Assembly: GCF_000721075.1 (NCBI RefSeq) | Contig: NZ_JOEQ01000010.1 | Coordinates: 62,001-126,000 of the forward strand | Reading direction: 5' to 3' | Source: Streptosporangium amethystogenes | GTDB taxonomy: Bacteria; Actinomycetota; Actinomycetes; Streptosporangiales; Streptosporangiaceae | Length of the DNA: 64,000 bases | In this document: one piece after another, positions 35,219-47,877 of the stretch | Layout of the letters: each line of letters starts with the position of its first letter | Position numbering within the stretch: the first letter of the stretch is position 1 | Program-made: the position numbers and the translations under genes | The notes under the pieces: generated by a model | What the model was told of the DNA's origin: nothing | Database searches by the model: none | The model's input: the letters and a program-made list of their open reading frames with translations, nothing else

Positions 35219-36532
35219 TCAGCTGTCGGGAGTGGTCGGTGCCTCGGTCCGCGAAGTACTCCGTTTGATCCTGACCCTGGCGACCCGGCGGCCGTCCATG
35301 TCGGTGACCTTCAACTCGAATCCGGGGATCTCCACCCGCTCCCCGAGCGCGGGCAGGTGGCCGAGTCTCGACATGACGAACCCGCCGAGGGTCTCGTACG
35401 GGCCGTCGGCCAGGCGGATCCCGCTCTCGGCCGCCACCTCGTCGAGGTTGGCCAGCCCGTCGAGCTCGACCTCCCCCGCGGGCAGCGCGACGTGCTCGTC
35501 TGCCACGTCGTGCTCGTCGCGGATGTCGCCGATGAGTTCCTCGACCAGGTCCTCCAGGGTGACGATGCCCGCGGTGCCGCCGTACTCGTCGACCACGATC
35601 GCCAGGTGGTGTCCCTCCTTGCGCATCTCCGACAGCGTGGCCATCACCCGCTTGCTGGTGGGGACCAGCTTGACCGGGCGGATCGGCACCAGCTCGCTGA
35701 TCGGCTCGATGGAGCCGGTCAGCACCGGGTCGAGCAGGTCACGGATGTGGACGAAGCCCACGATGTCATCGTAGGAGTCGCGGTAGACGGGGAAGCGGGA
35801 GTGCGGCATGGCCGCTGCCAGGATCGCCGCCTCGGCCAGCCGCGTGTCGGCGGCCATGAACTCCACCTCGGTGCGTGGCAGCATCACCTCGCGGAGCTGC
35901 CGCTTGCCCGCCGCGAAGACCTCGCCGATCAGGTGGCGCTCGTCGTCGGTGAGCTCCTGATGGCCCACCACCATCTCGCGCAGCTCCTCGGTGGAGATCT
36001 CCTCGCGGTCGGTGCCCGGGTCGCCACCGAGCAGCTTCACCACCCCGTCGGTGGACTTGGACAGCGCCCAGATGATCGGCCGCGAGAGCGCGGCCATCCT
36101 GTCGAGGAACGGCGCGACCAGCAGCGAGATCCCCTCGGCGCGCTGCCTGGCGATCCTTTTCGGCGCGAGCTCGCCGAGGACCAGCGAGGTGTACGAGATG
36201 ACCAGCGTCACCACTACCAGGGCGAGCGGGTCCGCCGCGGCCTCCGGCACCCCCCAGCCCGTCATCACCGGGGTGAAGTCCCTGGCCAGGGTGTCGGCGC
36301 CCAGGGCGGCCGAGAGCATGGTCGCCACGGTGACGCCGATCTGCACCGCGGACAGGAAGCGGTTGGGGTCCCGGGCGAGCTTGGCAGCCCGCACCCCCCT
36401 GCGCCCCCGGGTGCCGAGCCGCCTGACCTGGCTCTCCCTGAGGGAGACCATGGCCATCTCGGCCGCGGCGAAGAAGCCTCCCATCAATACGAAGAGCATG
36501 ACCAGGGCGATGTTCGCCAGGACGCTGTTCAC
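35219..36532 (-). CDS. CNNM/CorC-type transmembrane CBS protein (hemolysin family)
   Basis: 437 residues from a GTG with GGAG 8 bases upstream; longer frames upstream run into AT-rich promoter DNA. A DUF21 membrane domain (1-190; [35 protein letters not shown]) is followed by a CBS pair (about 205-325; [40 protein letters not shown]) and a C-terminal CorC_HlyC domain. Related proteins handle magnesium or other cations; older hemolysin names are misleading. It is divergent from galE. Confidence 0.92.
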   Translation of the reverse strand: MNSVLANIALVMLFVLMGGFFAAAEMAMVSLRESQVRRLGTRGRRGVRAAKLARDPNRFLSAVQIGVTVATMLSAALGADTLARDFTPVMTGWGVPEAAADPLALVVVTLVISYTSLVLGELAPKRIARQRAEGISLLVAPFLDRMAALSRPIIWALSKSTDGVVKLLGGDPGTDREEISTEELREMVVGHQELTDDERHLIGEVFAAGKRQLREVMLPRTEVEFMAADTRLAEAAILAAAMPHSRFPVYRDSYDDIVGFVHIRDLLDPVLTGSIEPISELVPIRPVKLVPTSKRVMATLSEMRKEGHHLAIVVDEYGGTAGIVTLEDLVEELIGDIRDEHDVADEHVALPAGEVELDGLANLDEVAAESGIRLADGPYETLGGFVMSRLGHLPALGERVEIPGFELKVTDMDGRRVARVRIKRSTSRTEAPTTPDS

Positions 36533-36587
36533 GAGATCGTCTCCGTCATGGCGGTCGCCCGTTCCGGCGGTGGCCGATATTTGATGT

Positions 36588-36603
36588 GCCAGCATATGCT
36601 GGC
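36588..36603. promoter_or_regulatory. 16-bp perfect palindrome upstream of galE
   Basis: GCCAGCATATGCTGGC is perfectly self-complementary, lies in the AT-rich gap between two divergent genes, and is 51 bases upstream of the galE start. It has the look of a dimeric repressor site. Confidence 0.55.
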
Positions 36604-36617
36604 GTAGAGTTACAAAA

Positions 36618-36645
36618 ACAAACAAGTACAAACAACATCAAACAG
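36618..36645 (+). repeat. Three helically phased CAAACA repeats in the galE leader
   Basis: CAAACA recurs at 10-base intervals: CAAACA (36619), CAAACA (36629) and CAAACA (36639), followed directly by AGGAGG and the GTG start. One unit per helical turn places all copies on the same DNA face, as for direct-repeat sites of DeoR-like regulators; it could also be an unstructured purine-rich translation leader. Confidence 0.55.
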
Positions 36646-36653
36646 GAGGCTCT

Positions 36654-37613
36654 GTGAAGCTGCTCGTCACCGGAGGCGCCGGATACATAGGCAGCGCCGT
36701 GGCGGCACAACTCGTCGAGGCGAACCACCAGGTCACCGTGCTGGACGACCTCTCCACCGGCCACGCCGACGCGGTGCCACCGGGCGCCCGCTTCGTCGAG
36801 GGGTCGATCACCGAGGCCGCCGAGGTGCTCAACGGCATCGACGGCGTGCTGCACTTCGCGGCGAAGTCCCTGGTCGGCGAGTCCGTGGAGCGGCCCGGCC
36901 TGTACTGGGCGCACAACCTCGGCGGCACCCTGGCCCTGCTCGACGCCATGCGGGGCGCCGGGGTGGGCAGGATTGTCTTCTCCTCCACCGCCGCGACGTA
37001 CGGCGAGCCGGAGCGCTCCCCGATCCTGGAGACCGACCCGACCCGGCCCACCAACCCCTACGGCGCGTCCAAGCTCGCGGTCGACACCGCGCTGAGCACG
37101 TTCGCCGGGCTGTACGGCCTGGCCGCGGTGAGCCTGCGCTACTTCAACGTGGGCGGCGCCTACACCGCCGGGGACGGCAACGTCTACCGCGAGCGTCACG
37201 CCACAGAAACCCACCTGATCCCTAACATCCTCGCCGTCCCGCTCGGCGAACGCGAGTCCGTCAGCCTGTTCGGCACGGACTACCCGACCCCCGACGGCAC
37301 ATGCGTGCGCGACTACATCCATCTGGCCGACCTCGCCAGGGCCCACCTGCTGGCGCTGGACGCCTGCTCGCCGGGCGAGCACAAGATCTACAACCTGGGT
37401 AACGGGACCGGTTTCTCGGTCTCCGAGGTGCTGTCGGTCTGCCGCGAGGTGACCGGCCACGAGATCCCCGCGGTCGTGCGCGAGCGCCGCGCCGGTGACC
37501 CGGCCGTGCTGGTGGCCTCCTCCGAGAAGGTCCGGCGCGAGCTCGGCTGGAAGCCGGAGCACCCGTCGCTCCGTGACGTCGTCGCCGACGCCTGGGCCGC
37601 CCTGCGCGGCTGA
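36654..37613 (+). CDS. galE: UDP-glucose 4-epimerase
   Basis: 319 residues; interconverts UDP-glucose and UDP-galactose with bound NAD. The Rossmann motif is [13 protein letters not shown] (residues 5-17), the catalytic Ser/Thr lies in FSSTAATYG and the Tyr-Lys pair in [11 protein letters not shown] (near 140). [13 protein letters not shown] and [12 protein letters not shown] are typical of GalE. A GTG start with AGGAGG 7 bases upstream is well supported. It stands alone, so it probably serves cell-wall or polysaccharide synthesis as well as galactose use. Confidence 0.95.
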   Translation: MKLLVTGGAGYIGSAVAAQLVEANHQVTVLDDLSTGHADAVPPGARFVEGSITEAAEVLNGIDGVLHFAAKSLVGESVERPGLYWAHNLGGTLALLDAMRGAGVGRIVFSSTAATYGEPERSPILETDPTRPTNPYGASKLAVDTALSTFAGLYGLAAVSLRYFNVGGAYTAGDGNVYRERHATETHLIPNILAVPLGERESVSLFGTDYPTPDGTCVRDYIHLADLARAHLLALDACSPGEHKIYNLGNGTGFSVSEVLSVCREVTGHEIPAVVRERRAGDPAVLVASSEKVRRELGWKPEHPSLRDVVADAWAALRG

Positions 37614-37660
37614 CCGGCTCCCGCCATGCCCGAGACGCGTACCGACTCGGAGTGCCACGC

Positions 37661-38500
37661 CTACCTCAGGCTGAAGCGGGCCGTGTTGTTGGCCGGACGG
37701 CGGTCGCCCAGCCGCAGGGAGTAGACGGTCGCCTCGGCCCGCGGCGCGTGCCCGCGGGCCACGAAGGCGAGCATGAAACTCACCCTCCTGCCCGCGCCGA
37801 CCGTACGCAGCCGGCAGCCGACGTAGGCCGGATGGGAGTCGCACCGCGCGCCCCTCGCCGACATGAGGCGCGCGCCGCCGGTGTCGAAGAAGACCCCGGC
37901 GTCGTGGACACGCCGCGGCCCGCGGTTGCGCACCACCGCGGACACGGTGACCAGACGGCCCGCGCGCGCCGCGCGCGAGAGCCTGACCGCGAGGTCCGTA
38001 CCGTCGTCCACCTCGGTCAGCGTCTGGGAGTGATTGTTCGTCTCGTCGTCGTCCACGACCTCGGAGGAGAGCGACGCGCTCGCCACCAGCGGGCCTCGCG
38101 CACCGGTCCTGACCACCCCGTTGATCGTCACCCCACCGGTCTGCCCGGCGGGGACGTCCTTCGTCGCGGCGCAGACCACCTCACCGGCGGTGGCACCGGG
38201 AAGGCACTCGGCGACGTTGACCCCGATCACCTCCACCCCGTCGGGCAGCCGGACCGTGAGCAGCGGCAGCACCGCGTCTCCGGGGCCGGCGTTGCGCACC
38301 TCGGCACGGTAGGTCAGCGGCTGTCCCGGTTGCGCGCGCTTCGGAGAGACGGTCAGCCGCACCGACAGGTCGGCACCGCCCCAGCCCTCGTCGTCGGGCG
38401 AGGCCGACGCCGCCCGGGGTACCGTCGCGAGCACGAGACAGATCACCCCTGCGACGATCCGTACCGCGACGTGCTCCCTGAACAGCGATCCCCCGACCAT
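37661..38500 (-). CDS. Secreted protein with two DUF11-like repeats
   Basis: 279 residues. A signal peptide (about 1-34, ending SAS) is followed by two beta-sandwich repeats of DUF11/CARDB style: ADLSVRLTVSPKRAQPGQPLTY with AEVRNAGPGDA near residue 44-72, and TDLAVRLSRAARAGRLVTVS with VVRNRGPRRV near 168-198. Cysteine pairs near residues 99/110 and 227/236 may form disulfides within each repeat. There is no anchor motif. Such repeats usually occur in surface or adhesin-like proteins; function is unknown. Confidence 0.85.
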   Translation of the reverse strand: MVGGSLFREHVAVRIVAGVICLVLATVPRAASASPDDEGWGGADLSVRLTVSPKRAQPGQPLTYRAEVRNAGPGDAVLPLLTVRLPDGVEVIGVNVAECLPGATAGEVVCAATKDVPAGQTGGVTINGVVRTGARGPLVASASLSSEVVDDDETNNHSQTLTEVDDGTDLAVRLSRAARAGRLVTVSAVVRNRGPRRVHDAGVFFDTGGARLMSARGARCDSHPAYVGCRLRTVGAGRRVSFMLAFVARGHAPRAEATVYSLRLGDRRPANNTARFSLR

Positions 38501-38612
38501 AAGTGATCATTGAACGCCGGGGCACCCCGCCCCGCGATGATCGACACGCCGTCTTTTCCCTTCGCCGCCCGTGCTCTCCGGGAGCCGGACGTACTCCGGT
38601 GAGCCGAGACGC

Positions 38613-38644
38613 GAAGGGGGCCCCGGTTCACCGGGGCCCCCTTC
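38613..38644 (-). terminator. Terminator after mdh
   Basis: Perfect 14-bp GC-rich arms at 38613-38626 and 38631-38644 with a TTCA loop, 25 bases past the mdh stop. Confidence 0.85.
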
Positions 38645-38668
38645 GTGCGCTGACGGGTAAACGCTCAC

Positions 38669-42120
<3,452 letters not shown>

Positions 42121-42364
42121 CGTCCCCACGGTCTCGTAATCTCCGACGTGGCAAACTTTACGGCGCCATGCCCCATACCCTCCCTTTGTTATCTCGACGT
42201 GACCTCAGTTTTCCTACAACGTGGCCATGTCCGTAGCCCCCGTCATGGTGAGATGCCAGACACATTTACTCCCCAATCTCCGACATTCACCCCAATCTGG
42301 CGCTCCAGCCGCTTAGATCGCTACCGTTGTACGTCCCTCAGGCAAGCCGGAGCAAAAAACTTCC

Positions 42365-43924
42365 ATGCGCCGATATATCGGTTATCGCGAGTTCGTGCAG
42401 CGCGATCAGCGTTCCCTCGTCGGCACCGCCCTTCTTCTCACCGGCAGCCACGAGCAGGCCATCCGCCTCACCCTGCGCTCCTTCCACACGGTCGCCCTCT
42501 CCTGGCCGCCACCGGTGTGGGAGAACCCCACCACGCATGCCCAGATCGCGCTCTACCGCCGCTTCCTGGCGCGGCCGAGCTCCGCCGGGTCGACGGCCCT
42601 GGTGCGGCTGCCTCCCCGGCAGCGCCTCCTCGCCGTCGCCTGCCTGCACGACGGCAGGAGCCACGCCGAGATGGCCGCCGTCCTCGGCATACCGGAGAAG
42701 ACGGTGGAGGCGGAGATCACCGAGGCGATCGACACCCTCACCAAGGGTGACAAGACCCGCCTCGTCAAGAGGATGGCCACGGCGGCGGGCGAGGCGTCGG
42801 TCCCCGACCTCAGCGCCCGGTCCATACGCGCACTCAGGCGGCGTCGCAATCGGGGAGTCCTCCTCACCATGGCGGCGGCGCTGGTACCGGTCGGCCTGAT
42901 CGCCGCCTTCGTCATGCTCCAGCGCGCGGAGGTGTGGAACTCGGCGTTGGGCGAGCGGAACCGGCCGCACGCCGCACAGGCCCAGGAGCCGGTACGGGCG
43001 GTCTCCAGCCCCGTGCCGAGCGCCACCCCGGCGCCGTGGCAGGCGCCGCGGACCTCCTCGGTGATCCGCTACGCGATCCCCGGGCGCTGCCCCGGCCAGG
43101 GTGGCCAGGCGGACGACACGTCCCCGGCGCGGGCCGGCGACGTGACCTGCACGGGCTGGACCCTGAAACTGGTCTCCAGCGGCTCTGAGAGCTCCACTCC
43201 CGGCCTTCCCGCCTGTGAGGGCGCAGATCCCTGCGAATCGACGTTGAGCGTCCCCGACGCCGCTCAGCGCCTCGCGCGCGGCGACGGCGGGGAACACCGT
43301 CGGCTGGCCCCCGCCATCAGCCACGACGGGCGCCGCATCGCCTACCTCAGCGCGGCGGAGCGCCGCTATGTCGCCCACGACCTCGGCAGCGGGGTGAAGC
43401 GCTACCTGTCGCCGGTTCTCGCCTCCGCCGACACCGAGAACGGCACGCTGGTGAGCGTCTCCGCCAACGGCCGCCACTTCACGGTCACGCTCGGCGAGCG
43501 GCGGCTGCGAACCGACTTCACGACCGGCGACCTGACGTCCGTGCCCGCGGAGCAGCTGCCTCCGACCGAGAAGGTCGCCGCCTGGCTCGGTAAGAGGTAC
43601 GGCACCTGGGCCGACTCTCCCAGCGGTAGGTACTCCGCCGCGATCGTCGCGGGGAAGGGCGCGGACTCCCACAGCCTCCACGTCATCGACGCCGAGTCGC
43701 GGCGGGTCTTCAGGCGGCTCCCGCTCCCCGAGACGGAGCGGCCCGCCACCGCCGAGGTGGTGAGCTGGCTGGACACCCGCGAGGTGGTCGTCAGGATGAG
43801 CGCCAGGGACGGCGGCGAACCCCTCGGCCTCTTCCGGGTGGACGCCGTCACCGGACGGGCGCGTGCCCTGCCCGGCCTCCCCGCCGACGCCCCGATCGTG
43901 CTGGGGGCCGCGGTGACCCCGTGA
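42365..43924 (+). CDS. SigE-like sigma domain fused to a transmembrane beta-propeller sensor
   Basis: 519 residues in one uninterrupted frame. Residues 5-47 align with SigE sigma-2 (GYREFVQRDQRSLVGTALLL), and 79-125 with sigma-4 (LPPRQRLLAVACLHDG, TVEAEITEAIDTL). A basic segment (135-162), one transmembrane helix (163-184) and an extracytoplasmic propeller-like part follow (ISHDGRRIAYLSAAERRY near 318). The two halves correspond to the separate genes at 1940-2455 and 2452-3588, including the cytoplasmic linker (AGEASVPDLSARS against ADEAPQIDLADRA). Sigma-2 has lost the EDLLQ core-binding motif and most of region 2.4, and the recognition helix is acidic, so direct promoter binding is doubtful. 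The ATG has CGGAG about 13 bases upstream. Role is inferred as a membrane-tethered regulator or decoy. Confidence 0.9.
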   Translation: MRRYIGYREFVQRDQRSLVGTALLLTGSHEQAIRLTLRSFHTVALSWPPPVWENPTTHAQIALYRRFLARPSSAGSTALVRLPPRQRLLAVACLHDGRSHAEMAAVLGIPEKTVEAEITEAIDTLTKGDKTRLVKRMATAAGEASVPDLSARSIRALRRRRNRGVLLTMAAALVPVGLIAAFVMLQRAEVWNSALGERNRPHAAQAQEPVRAVSSPVPSATPAPWQAPRTSSVIRYAIPGRCPGQGGQADDTSPARAGDVTCTGWTLKLVSSGSESSTPGLPACEGADPCESTLSVPDAAQRLARGDGGEHRRLAPAISHDGRRIAYLSAAERRYVAHDLGSGVKRYLSPVLASADTENGTLVSVSANGRHFTVTLGERRLRTDFTTGDLTSVPAEQLPPTEKVAAWLGKRYGTWADSPSGRYSAAIVAGKGADSHSLHVIDAESRRVFRRLPLPETERPATAEVVSWLDTREVVVRMSARDGGEPLGLFRVDAVTGRARALPGLPADAPIVLGAAVTP

Positions 43925-44034
43925 CCCCGTACGGGAAAACCCGACAAAAAGCCCCCTGCCCCGCGATCCCTCTGCAGCAAGGAAAAGAGCCGCCCGTCCT
44001 GGAGACACGGCGGCCCTGCGACCCCCTGTGACAA

Positions 44035-44065
44035 GGAAAGGGCCGCCGTGGGGGCGGCCCTTTCC
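44035..44065 (-). terminator. Terminator after icd
   Basis: Perfect 13-bp arms 44035-44047 and 44053-44065 (GGAAAGGGCCGCC and its complement), 5-base loop, 28 bases past the icd stop and between convergent genes. It can serve both directions. Confidence 0.8.
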
Positions 44066-44093
44066 TCGCGGTCGGGGGTTGACCCGACGCCGG

Positions 44094-45308
44094 TCAGACC
44101 ATCTTCTTCTTCAGGTTCTCGTCCAGCGCCGCCAGGAAGTCCTGGGTGGTCAGCCACTTGGCGTCGCCACCGACCAGCAGGGCGAGGTCCTTGGTCATCT
44201 GACCGCCTTCGACGGTCTCGACGCAGACCTGCTCCAGCTTGTCCGCGAAGTCGATCACCGCGGGGGTGTTGTCGAGCTTGCCGCGGTGCTGGAGGCCCCG
44301 GGTCCACGCGAAGATCGAGGCGATCGGGTTCGTGGAGGTGGGGTTGCCCTTCTGGTGCTCACGGTAGTGACGGGTCACCGTGCCGTGGGCGGCCTCGGCC
44401 TCGACGGTCCGGCCGTCGGGGGTGAGCAGGACCGAGGTCATCAGGCCGAGGGAACCGAAGCCCTGGGCGACGGTGTCGGACTGGACGTCGCCGTCGTAGT
44501 TCTTGGCGGCCCAGACGTATCCACCCTCCCACTTGAGCGCCGCGGCGACCATATCGTCGATCAGGCGGTGCTCGTAGGTGATTCCGGCAGCCTCGAAGTC
44601 GGCCTTGAACTCGGTCTCGAAGACCTCGGCGAAGATGTCCTTGAAGCGGCCGTCGTAGGCCTTCAGGATCGTGTTCTTCGTGGAGAGGTAGACCGGGTAG
44701 CCGCGCGACAGGCCGTACCGCATGGAGGCGCGGGCGAAGTCGCGGATCGAGTCGTCCAGGTTGTACATCGCCATCGCGATGCCGGGGCCGGGGAAGTCGT
44801 AGACGTCGAGCTTGATCGGCTCCGAGCCGTCCTTGGGCGTGTAGGTGAGGGTCAGGGTGCCCTCGCCGGGGATCTTCAGGTCGGTGGCGCGGTACTGGTC
44901 GCCGAACGCGTGACGGCCGATGATGATCGGCTTGGTCCAGCCGGGGACGAGCCTCGGCACGTTGGACATGATGATCGGCTCGCGGAAGATGACTCCGCCG
45001 AGGATGTTACGGATGGTCCCGTTCGGGGACTTCCACATCTTCTTGAGGCCGAACTCCTCGACCCGAGCCTCGTCAGGAGTGATCGTGGCGCACTTGACGC
45101 CGACTCCGTACTGCTTGATCGCGTTGGCGGCGTCGATCGTCACCTGGTCGTCGGTGGCGTCGCGGTGCTCGATCCCGAGGTCGTAGTACTTCAGGTCGAC
45201 GTCGAGGTAGGGAAGGATCAGCTGGTCCTTGATGAACTGCCAGATGATCCGGGTCATCTCGTCGCCGTCAAGCTCGACGACGGGGCCCTCTACCTTGATC
45301 TTGGGCAT
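44094..45308 (-). CDS. icd: NADP-dependent isocitrate dehydrogenase, dimeric type
   Basis: 404 residues, of the homodimeric subfamily related to eukaryotic IDH and M. tuberculosis Icd1, not the 740-residue monomeric form. It converts isocitrate to 2-oxoglutarate. Key segments are [15 protein letters not shown] (near 15), [24 protein letters not shown] (substrate Ser/Asn/Arg), the metal site [18 protein letters not shown] (near 273) and [16 protein letters not shown] (NADP). A likely promoter is in the AT-rich 45309-45350 stretch. Confidence 0.97.
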   Translation of the reverse strand: MPKIKVEGPVVELDGDEMTRIIWQFIKDQLILPYLDVDLKYYDLGIEHRDATDDQVTIDAANAIKQYGVGVKCATITPDEARVEEFGLKKMWKSPNGTIRNILGGVIFREPIIMSNVPRLVPGWTKPIIIGRHAFGDQYRATDLKIPGEGTLTLTYTPKDGSEPIKLDVYDFPGPGIAMAMYNLDDSIRDFARASMRYGLSRGYPVYLSTKNTILKAYDGRFKDIFAEVFETEFKADFEAAGITYEHRLIDDMVAAALKWEGGYVWAAKNYDGDVQSDTVAQGFGSLGLMTSVLLTPDGRTVEAEAAHGTVTRHYREHQKGNPTSTNPIASIFAWTRGLQHRGKLDNTPAVIDFADKLEQVCVETVEGGQMTKDLALLVGGDAKWLTTQDFLAALDENLKKKMV

Positions 45309-45421
45309 GCGTGTGGTTCCCCTTCTGAACTAAATTGGCCAGACAGTCCTTTTTGAGGCTCACTGGCCGTTGAGGCTATCGGACCGGGTCAACCGCCCTG
45401 CGGCGTACCCGGTCGTCCGAC

Positions 45422-45712
45422 CTATCGCATCGGCATGAGAGCCGGGAATTCGAGGATCAGCCCGCCCGCCATCAGGGCGATTCCGAGAACGGCGAGGGTG
45501 AGGGCGTCCGTGGCCTTGCGGCGCACGGCGAGCCGCCCACCCCCGGCCAGCCGGGCCAGTGCCCCCAGCGTCATGACGGCGCCGAGGGCGAAACCGCCCC
45601 ACTCGGGCATGTCCAGCAGCACCGCGAAGGCCATCGCGGCGACCGCGCCGGCCACCACCAGCGGATACGGTCCCCAACGTTCCTCGCTCGCGTTCACCGC
45701 TCGCGCGTTCAT
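45422..45712 (-). CDS. DUF3017 membrane protein
   Basis: 96 residues with three hydrophobic helices (about 17-34, 38-56 and 70-90) and a short basic loop (LAVRRKATDALTLAVLG). DUF3017 proteins are small actinobacterial membrane proteins often coded near folD and mdh, as here. Function is unknown. It sits between icd and the citrate synthase gene on the same strand. Confidence 0.8.
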   Translation of the reverse strand: MNARAVNASEERWGPYPLVVAGAVAAMAFAVLLDMPEWGGFALGAVMTLGALARLAGGGRLAVRRKATDALTLAVLGIALMAGGLILEFPALMPMR

Positions 45713-45746
45713 CGACCCACCCCCCGCTCTCGCCTCTGGTTCCGAC

Positions 45747-46868
45747 TCATCGCTCGGCGATCGGCTTCCACTTCTGGTCCCGCTCGCCGATGTACTCGCT
45801 GTCCGGGCGGATCAGCCGGTTGTCGGCGTGCTGCTCGATGACGTGTGCGGTCCATCCTGACATGCGGCTGACCGAGAAGACCGGGGTGAACAGGTCCGTC
45901 GGGATGCCGAGGTAGTGGTAGACCGTCGCCGCGTAGAAGTCGACGTTCGGATAGAGGCCCTTGGTCTCGAAGACGACCTCCTCCATCTCCTTCGACATCC
46001 GGTAGTACGTGTCGTCACCGGATGCCTCGCCGAGTTCCCGGGACATCTGGCGCAGGTGCGTGGCGCGCGGGTCCTCGGTCTTGTAGACCCGGTGCCCGAA
46101 GCCCATGATCTTCTCGCCCGCGGCGAGCCTGTCGCGTACCGACTGGGCGACGGCGCCCGCGTCGAGCGACTCCAGGGTACGCATGACCTGCTCGTTGGCG
46201 CCGCCGTGCAGGGGGCCCTTGAGGGTGCCGATGGCCGCCACGATGGCCGAGTGCATGTCGGACAGGGTCGCGGCGCAGACCCGGGCGGCGAACGTGGAGG
46301 CGTTCATCGTGTGGTCGGCGTGCAGGACCAGGCAGGTGTCGAAGATCTCGACCTCTCGCTCACCGGGGGTACGGCCGGTGATCTGGAGGAGGAAGTTCGC
46401 CGCCACGCTCAGGGAGGGGTCCGGGGCGGGGATGACCGCACCGGTCCTGGCCGCGTGGTAGCGGGCGACGAGGAGCGGCTGCTGCGCGGTCAGCCTGGCG
46501 GCCTTGCGCAGGTTCGCCTCGGGGGCGTTGGAGTCCTTGTCCGGATCATCGCCTCCGGCCAGCGAGACCAGCGTGCGCAGCGCCTCCATCGGGGCCTGTC
46601 TCTCCGCGATCTCCGAGATGTTGGCCTCGACGAGCGTGCCAAGCGTACGCCCTCGAACCAGCTCCTCCCCGTACGCCGAGAGCTGTTCCCGGGTGGGAAG
46701 CGTGCCGTACTGCAGCAGGTGCGCGGTCTCTTCGAAGGTGGTGCGGCCGGCCAGATCGTGGATGTCGTAGCCACGATAGAAGAGGCGACCGGCCTGACCG
46801 TCGATGTCGCTGAGCGCTGTGGACGCGGCTACGACATCGGCGAGACCTTTGGTGGGCTTGTCCGCCAT
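45747..46868 (-). CDS. Citrate synthase (short, methylcitrate-synthase-like type)
   Basis: 373 residues. It condenses acetyl-CoA with oxaloacetate. Catalytic elements are LHADHTMNAST (near 183), GPLHGGANEQV (catalytic His, near 217), MGFGHRVYKTEDPR (second His, near 255) and NVDFYAATVYHYLG (catalytic Asp). The short form without the N-terminal beta domain is shared by citrate synthase 2 and 2-methylcitrate synthase. No prpB or prpD is nearby, and mdh, icd and sucCD are, so the TCA function is favoured. Confidence 0.93.
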   Translation of the reverse strand: MADKPTKGLADVVAASTALSDIDGQAGRLFYRGYDIHDLAGRTTFEETAHLLQYGTLPTREQLSAYGEELVRGRTLGTLVEANISEIAERQAPMEALRTLVSLAGGDDPDKDSNAPEANLRKAARLTAQQPLLVARYHAARTGAVIPAPDPSLSVAANFLLQITGRTPGEREVEIFDTCLVLHADHTMNASTFAARVCAATLSDMHSAIVAAIGTLKGPLHGGANEQVMRTLESLDAGAVAQSVRDRLAAGEKIMGFGHRVYKTEDPRATHLRQMSRELGEASGDDTYYRMSKEMEEVVFETKGLYPNVDFYAATVYHYLGIPTDLFTPVFSVSRMSGWTAHVIEQHADNRLIRPDSEYIGERDQKWKPIAER

Positions 46869-47049
46869 GAGTGTTTCCTCCGCTTATCTGTGCCCGAAGT
46901 CTACCTGTGAGCAGCGGAAACCCTCCCGAGAGGTCCAGGCCAATTTCAGGAATGATTCTCTTTCTGGCAAAGGCGATTCCCCATCACCTCGTTTGGGTAA
47001 GCCGGAGCTGTAGGAATAGTTACGGCGGGCTACCTGGGGAGGAACTGCC

Positions 47050-47703
47050 GTGGAGGGGCCGTTCATACGCATCGAGGACACCGGTGAGGTGGTCCCGTTG
47101 CGCCCCGAGATCACGACGATCGGACGTGGCCGTGGAGTGGACATCCGGCTGACCGATCCGAGTGTGTCCCGGCTGCACGCGGAATTCGTCCGGCGCGGAC
47201 CCTACCTGTATGTCGTTGATCTGGGCCTGTCCCGCAACGGCACTCGGGTCAACGGCCGACCGATCGCACGGAGGGTGCTTGATGACGGTGACGTGGTGTC
47301 CTTCGGCGCGGCACGAGGCAGGATCGGCGGAGTGCCTCGCGAGGACTTCGCCCCGGAGGTCGAGCTCCGCCGCGCCGCGGCACCGGAGCTGACCAGGCGG
47401 GAGGTGGACGTCCTGACGTCGCTCTGCCGTCCGGCGCTGTCGGACGAGGCGTTCGTCGCACCGGCCACGGCCAGGGAGATCGCCGACGACCTGGTGGTGA
47501 CGGAGGCGGCCGTCAAGCAGCACCTCCTGCGTCTCTACCAGAAGTTCCGGATCCCCGAGGGGACCAACCGGCGCACCAGGCTGGCGAACGAGGTCGTCGC
47601 CCTGGGGCTGGTGAGGCCCACCCCCGTGGTGCCCTCGCAGCGCGCGACCGGCGCCTCGGAGTCCCAGACGGCGGCCACCGCCGCGAACCGCAGGGCGTCG
47701 TAG
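47050..47703 (+). CDS. FHA-domain protein with C-terminal LuxR-like HTH
   Basis: 217 residues from a GTG with GGGGAGGA 6 bases upstream. Residues 8-75 form an FHA domain with all phosphothreonine-contact features (TTIGRGRGVDI, SVSRLHAEF, LSRNGTRVNG). Residues 110-185 resemble a LuxR/GerE helix-turn-helix with an insertion: LTRREVDVLTSLCRP, ATAREIADDLVVTEAAVKQHLLRLYQKF. It should couple phosphothreonine recognition with DNA binding. A Ser/Thr kinase gene lies 5 kb away on the opposite strand and is a candidate partner, though this is only proximity. Confidence 0.9.
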   Translation: MEGPFIRIEDTGEVVPLRPEITTIGRGRGVDIRLTDPSVSRLHAEFVRRGPYLYVVDLGLSRNGTRVNGRPIARRVLDDGDVVSFGAARGRIGGVPREDFAPEVELRRAAAPELTRREVDVLTSLCRPALSDEAFVAPATAREIADDLVVTEAAVKQHLLRLYQKFRIPEGTNRRTRLANEVVALGLVRPTPVVPSQRATGASESQTAATAANRRAS

Positions 47704-47784
47704 CCGGGCCGCCCGACAGGCCGGCACCACCCTGGGTGGCCGGTCCCGCCCTGGGACCGGTCCCCCGGGGAGTCGGCCTGCCCG

Positions 47785-47868
47785 GTGAGGCATTCTCAGT
47801 GAGGCCAGCTCGGCGGATCCTGTCCCGTGAGACCGACCTCGTGAGACCGCCTCTGTGAGATCGGCCTG
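47785..47868. repeat. 14-bp tandem repeat array beside folD
   Basis: Six consecutive 14-base units from 47785: GTGAGGCATTCTCA, GTGAGGCCAGCTCG, GCGGATCCTGTCCC (degenerate), GTGAGACCGACCTC, GTGAGACCGCCTCT and GTGAGATCGGCCTG. Five begin with GTGAGR in exact 14-base register. The array ends 9 bases before the folD stop codon, in the gap between convergent folD and the FHA gene. A series of small inverted repeats (CCACCCTGGGTGG; GGTCCC/GGGACC) lies just before it at 47720-47770. Confidence 0.75.
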
Positions 47869-47877
47869 GCCGCGGGG

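Noticed and set aside
42365..43924. Sigma/sensor fusion explained by a missed stop or frameshift
   Set aside because: The frame is continuous, codon use is uniform, and the linker aligns with the N-terminus of the separate membrane protein, so it reads as a true fusion. Relatives should still be checked.
45747..46868. Annotation as 2-methylcitrate synthase
   Set aside because: Sequence alone cannot separate the two, but no prp genes are present and four TCA genes are close.
47785..47868. CRISPR-like array
   Set aside because: Units are 14 bases with no unique spacers and no cas genes nearby.
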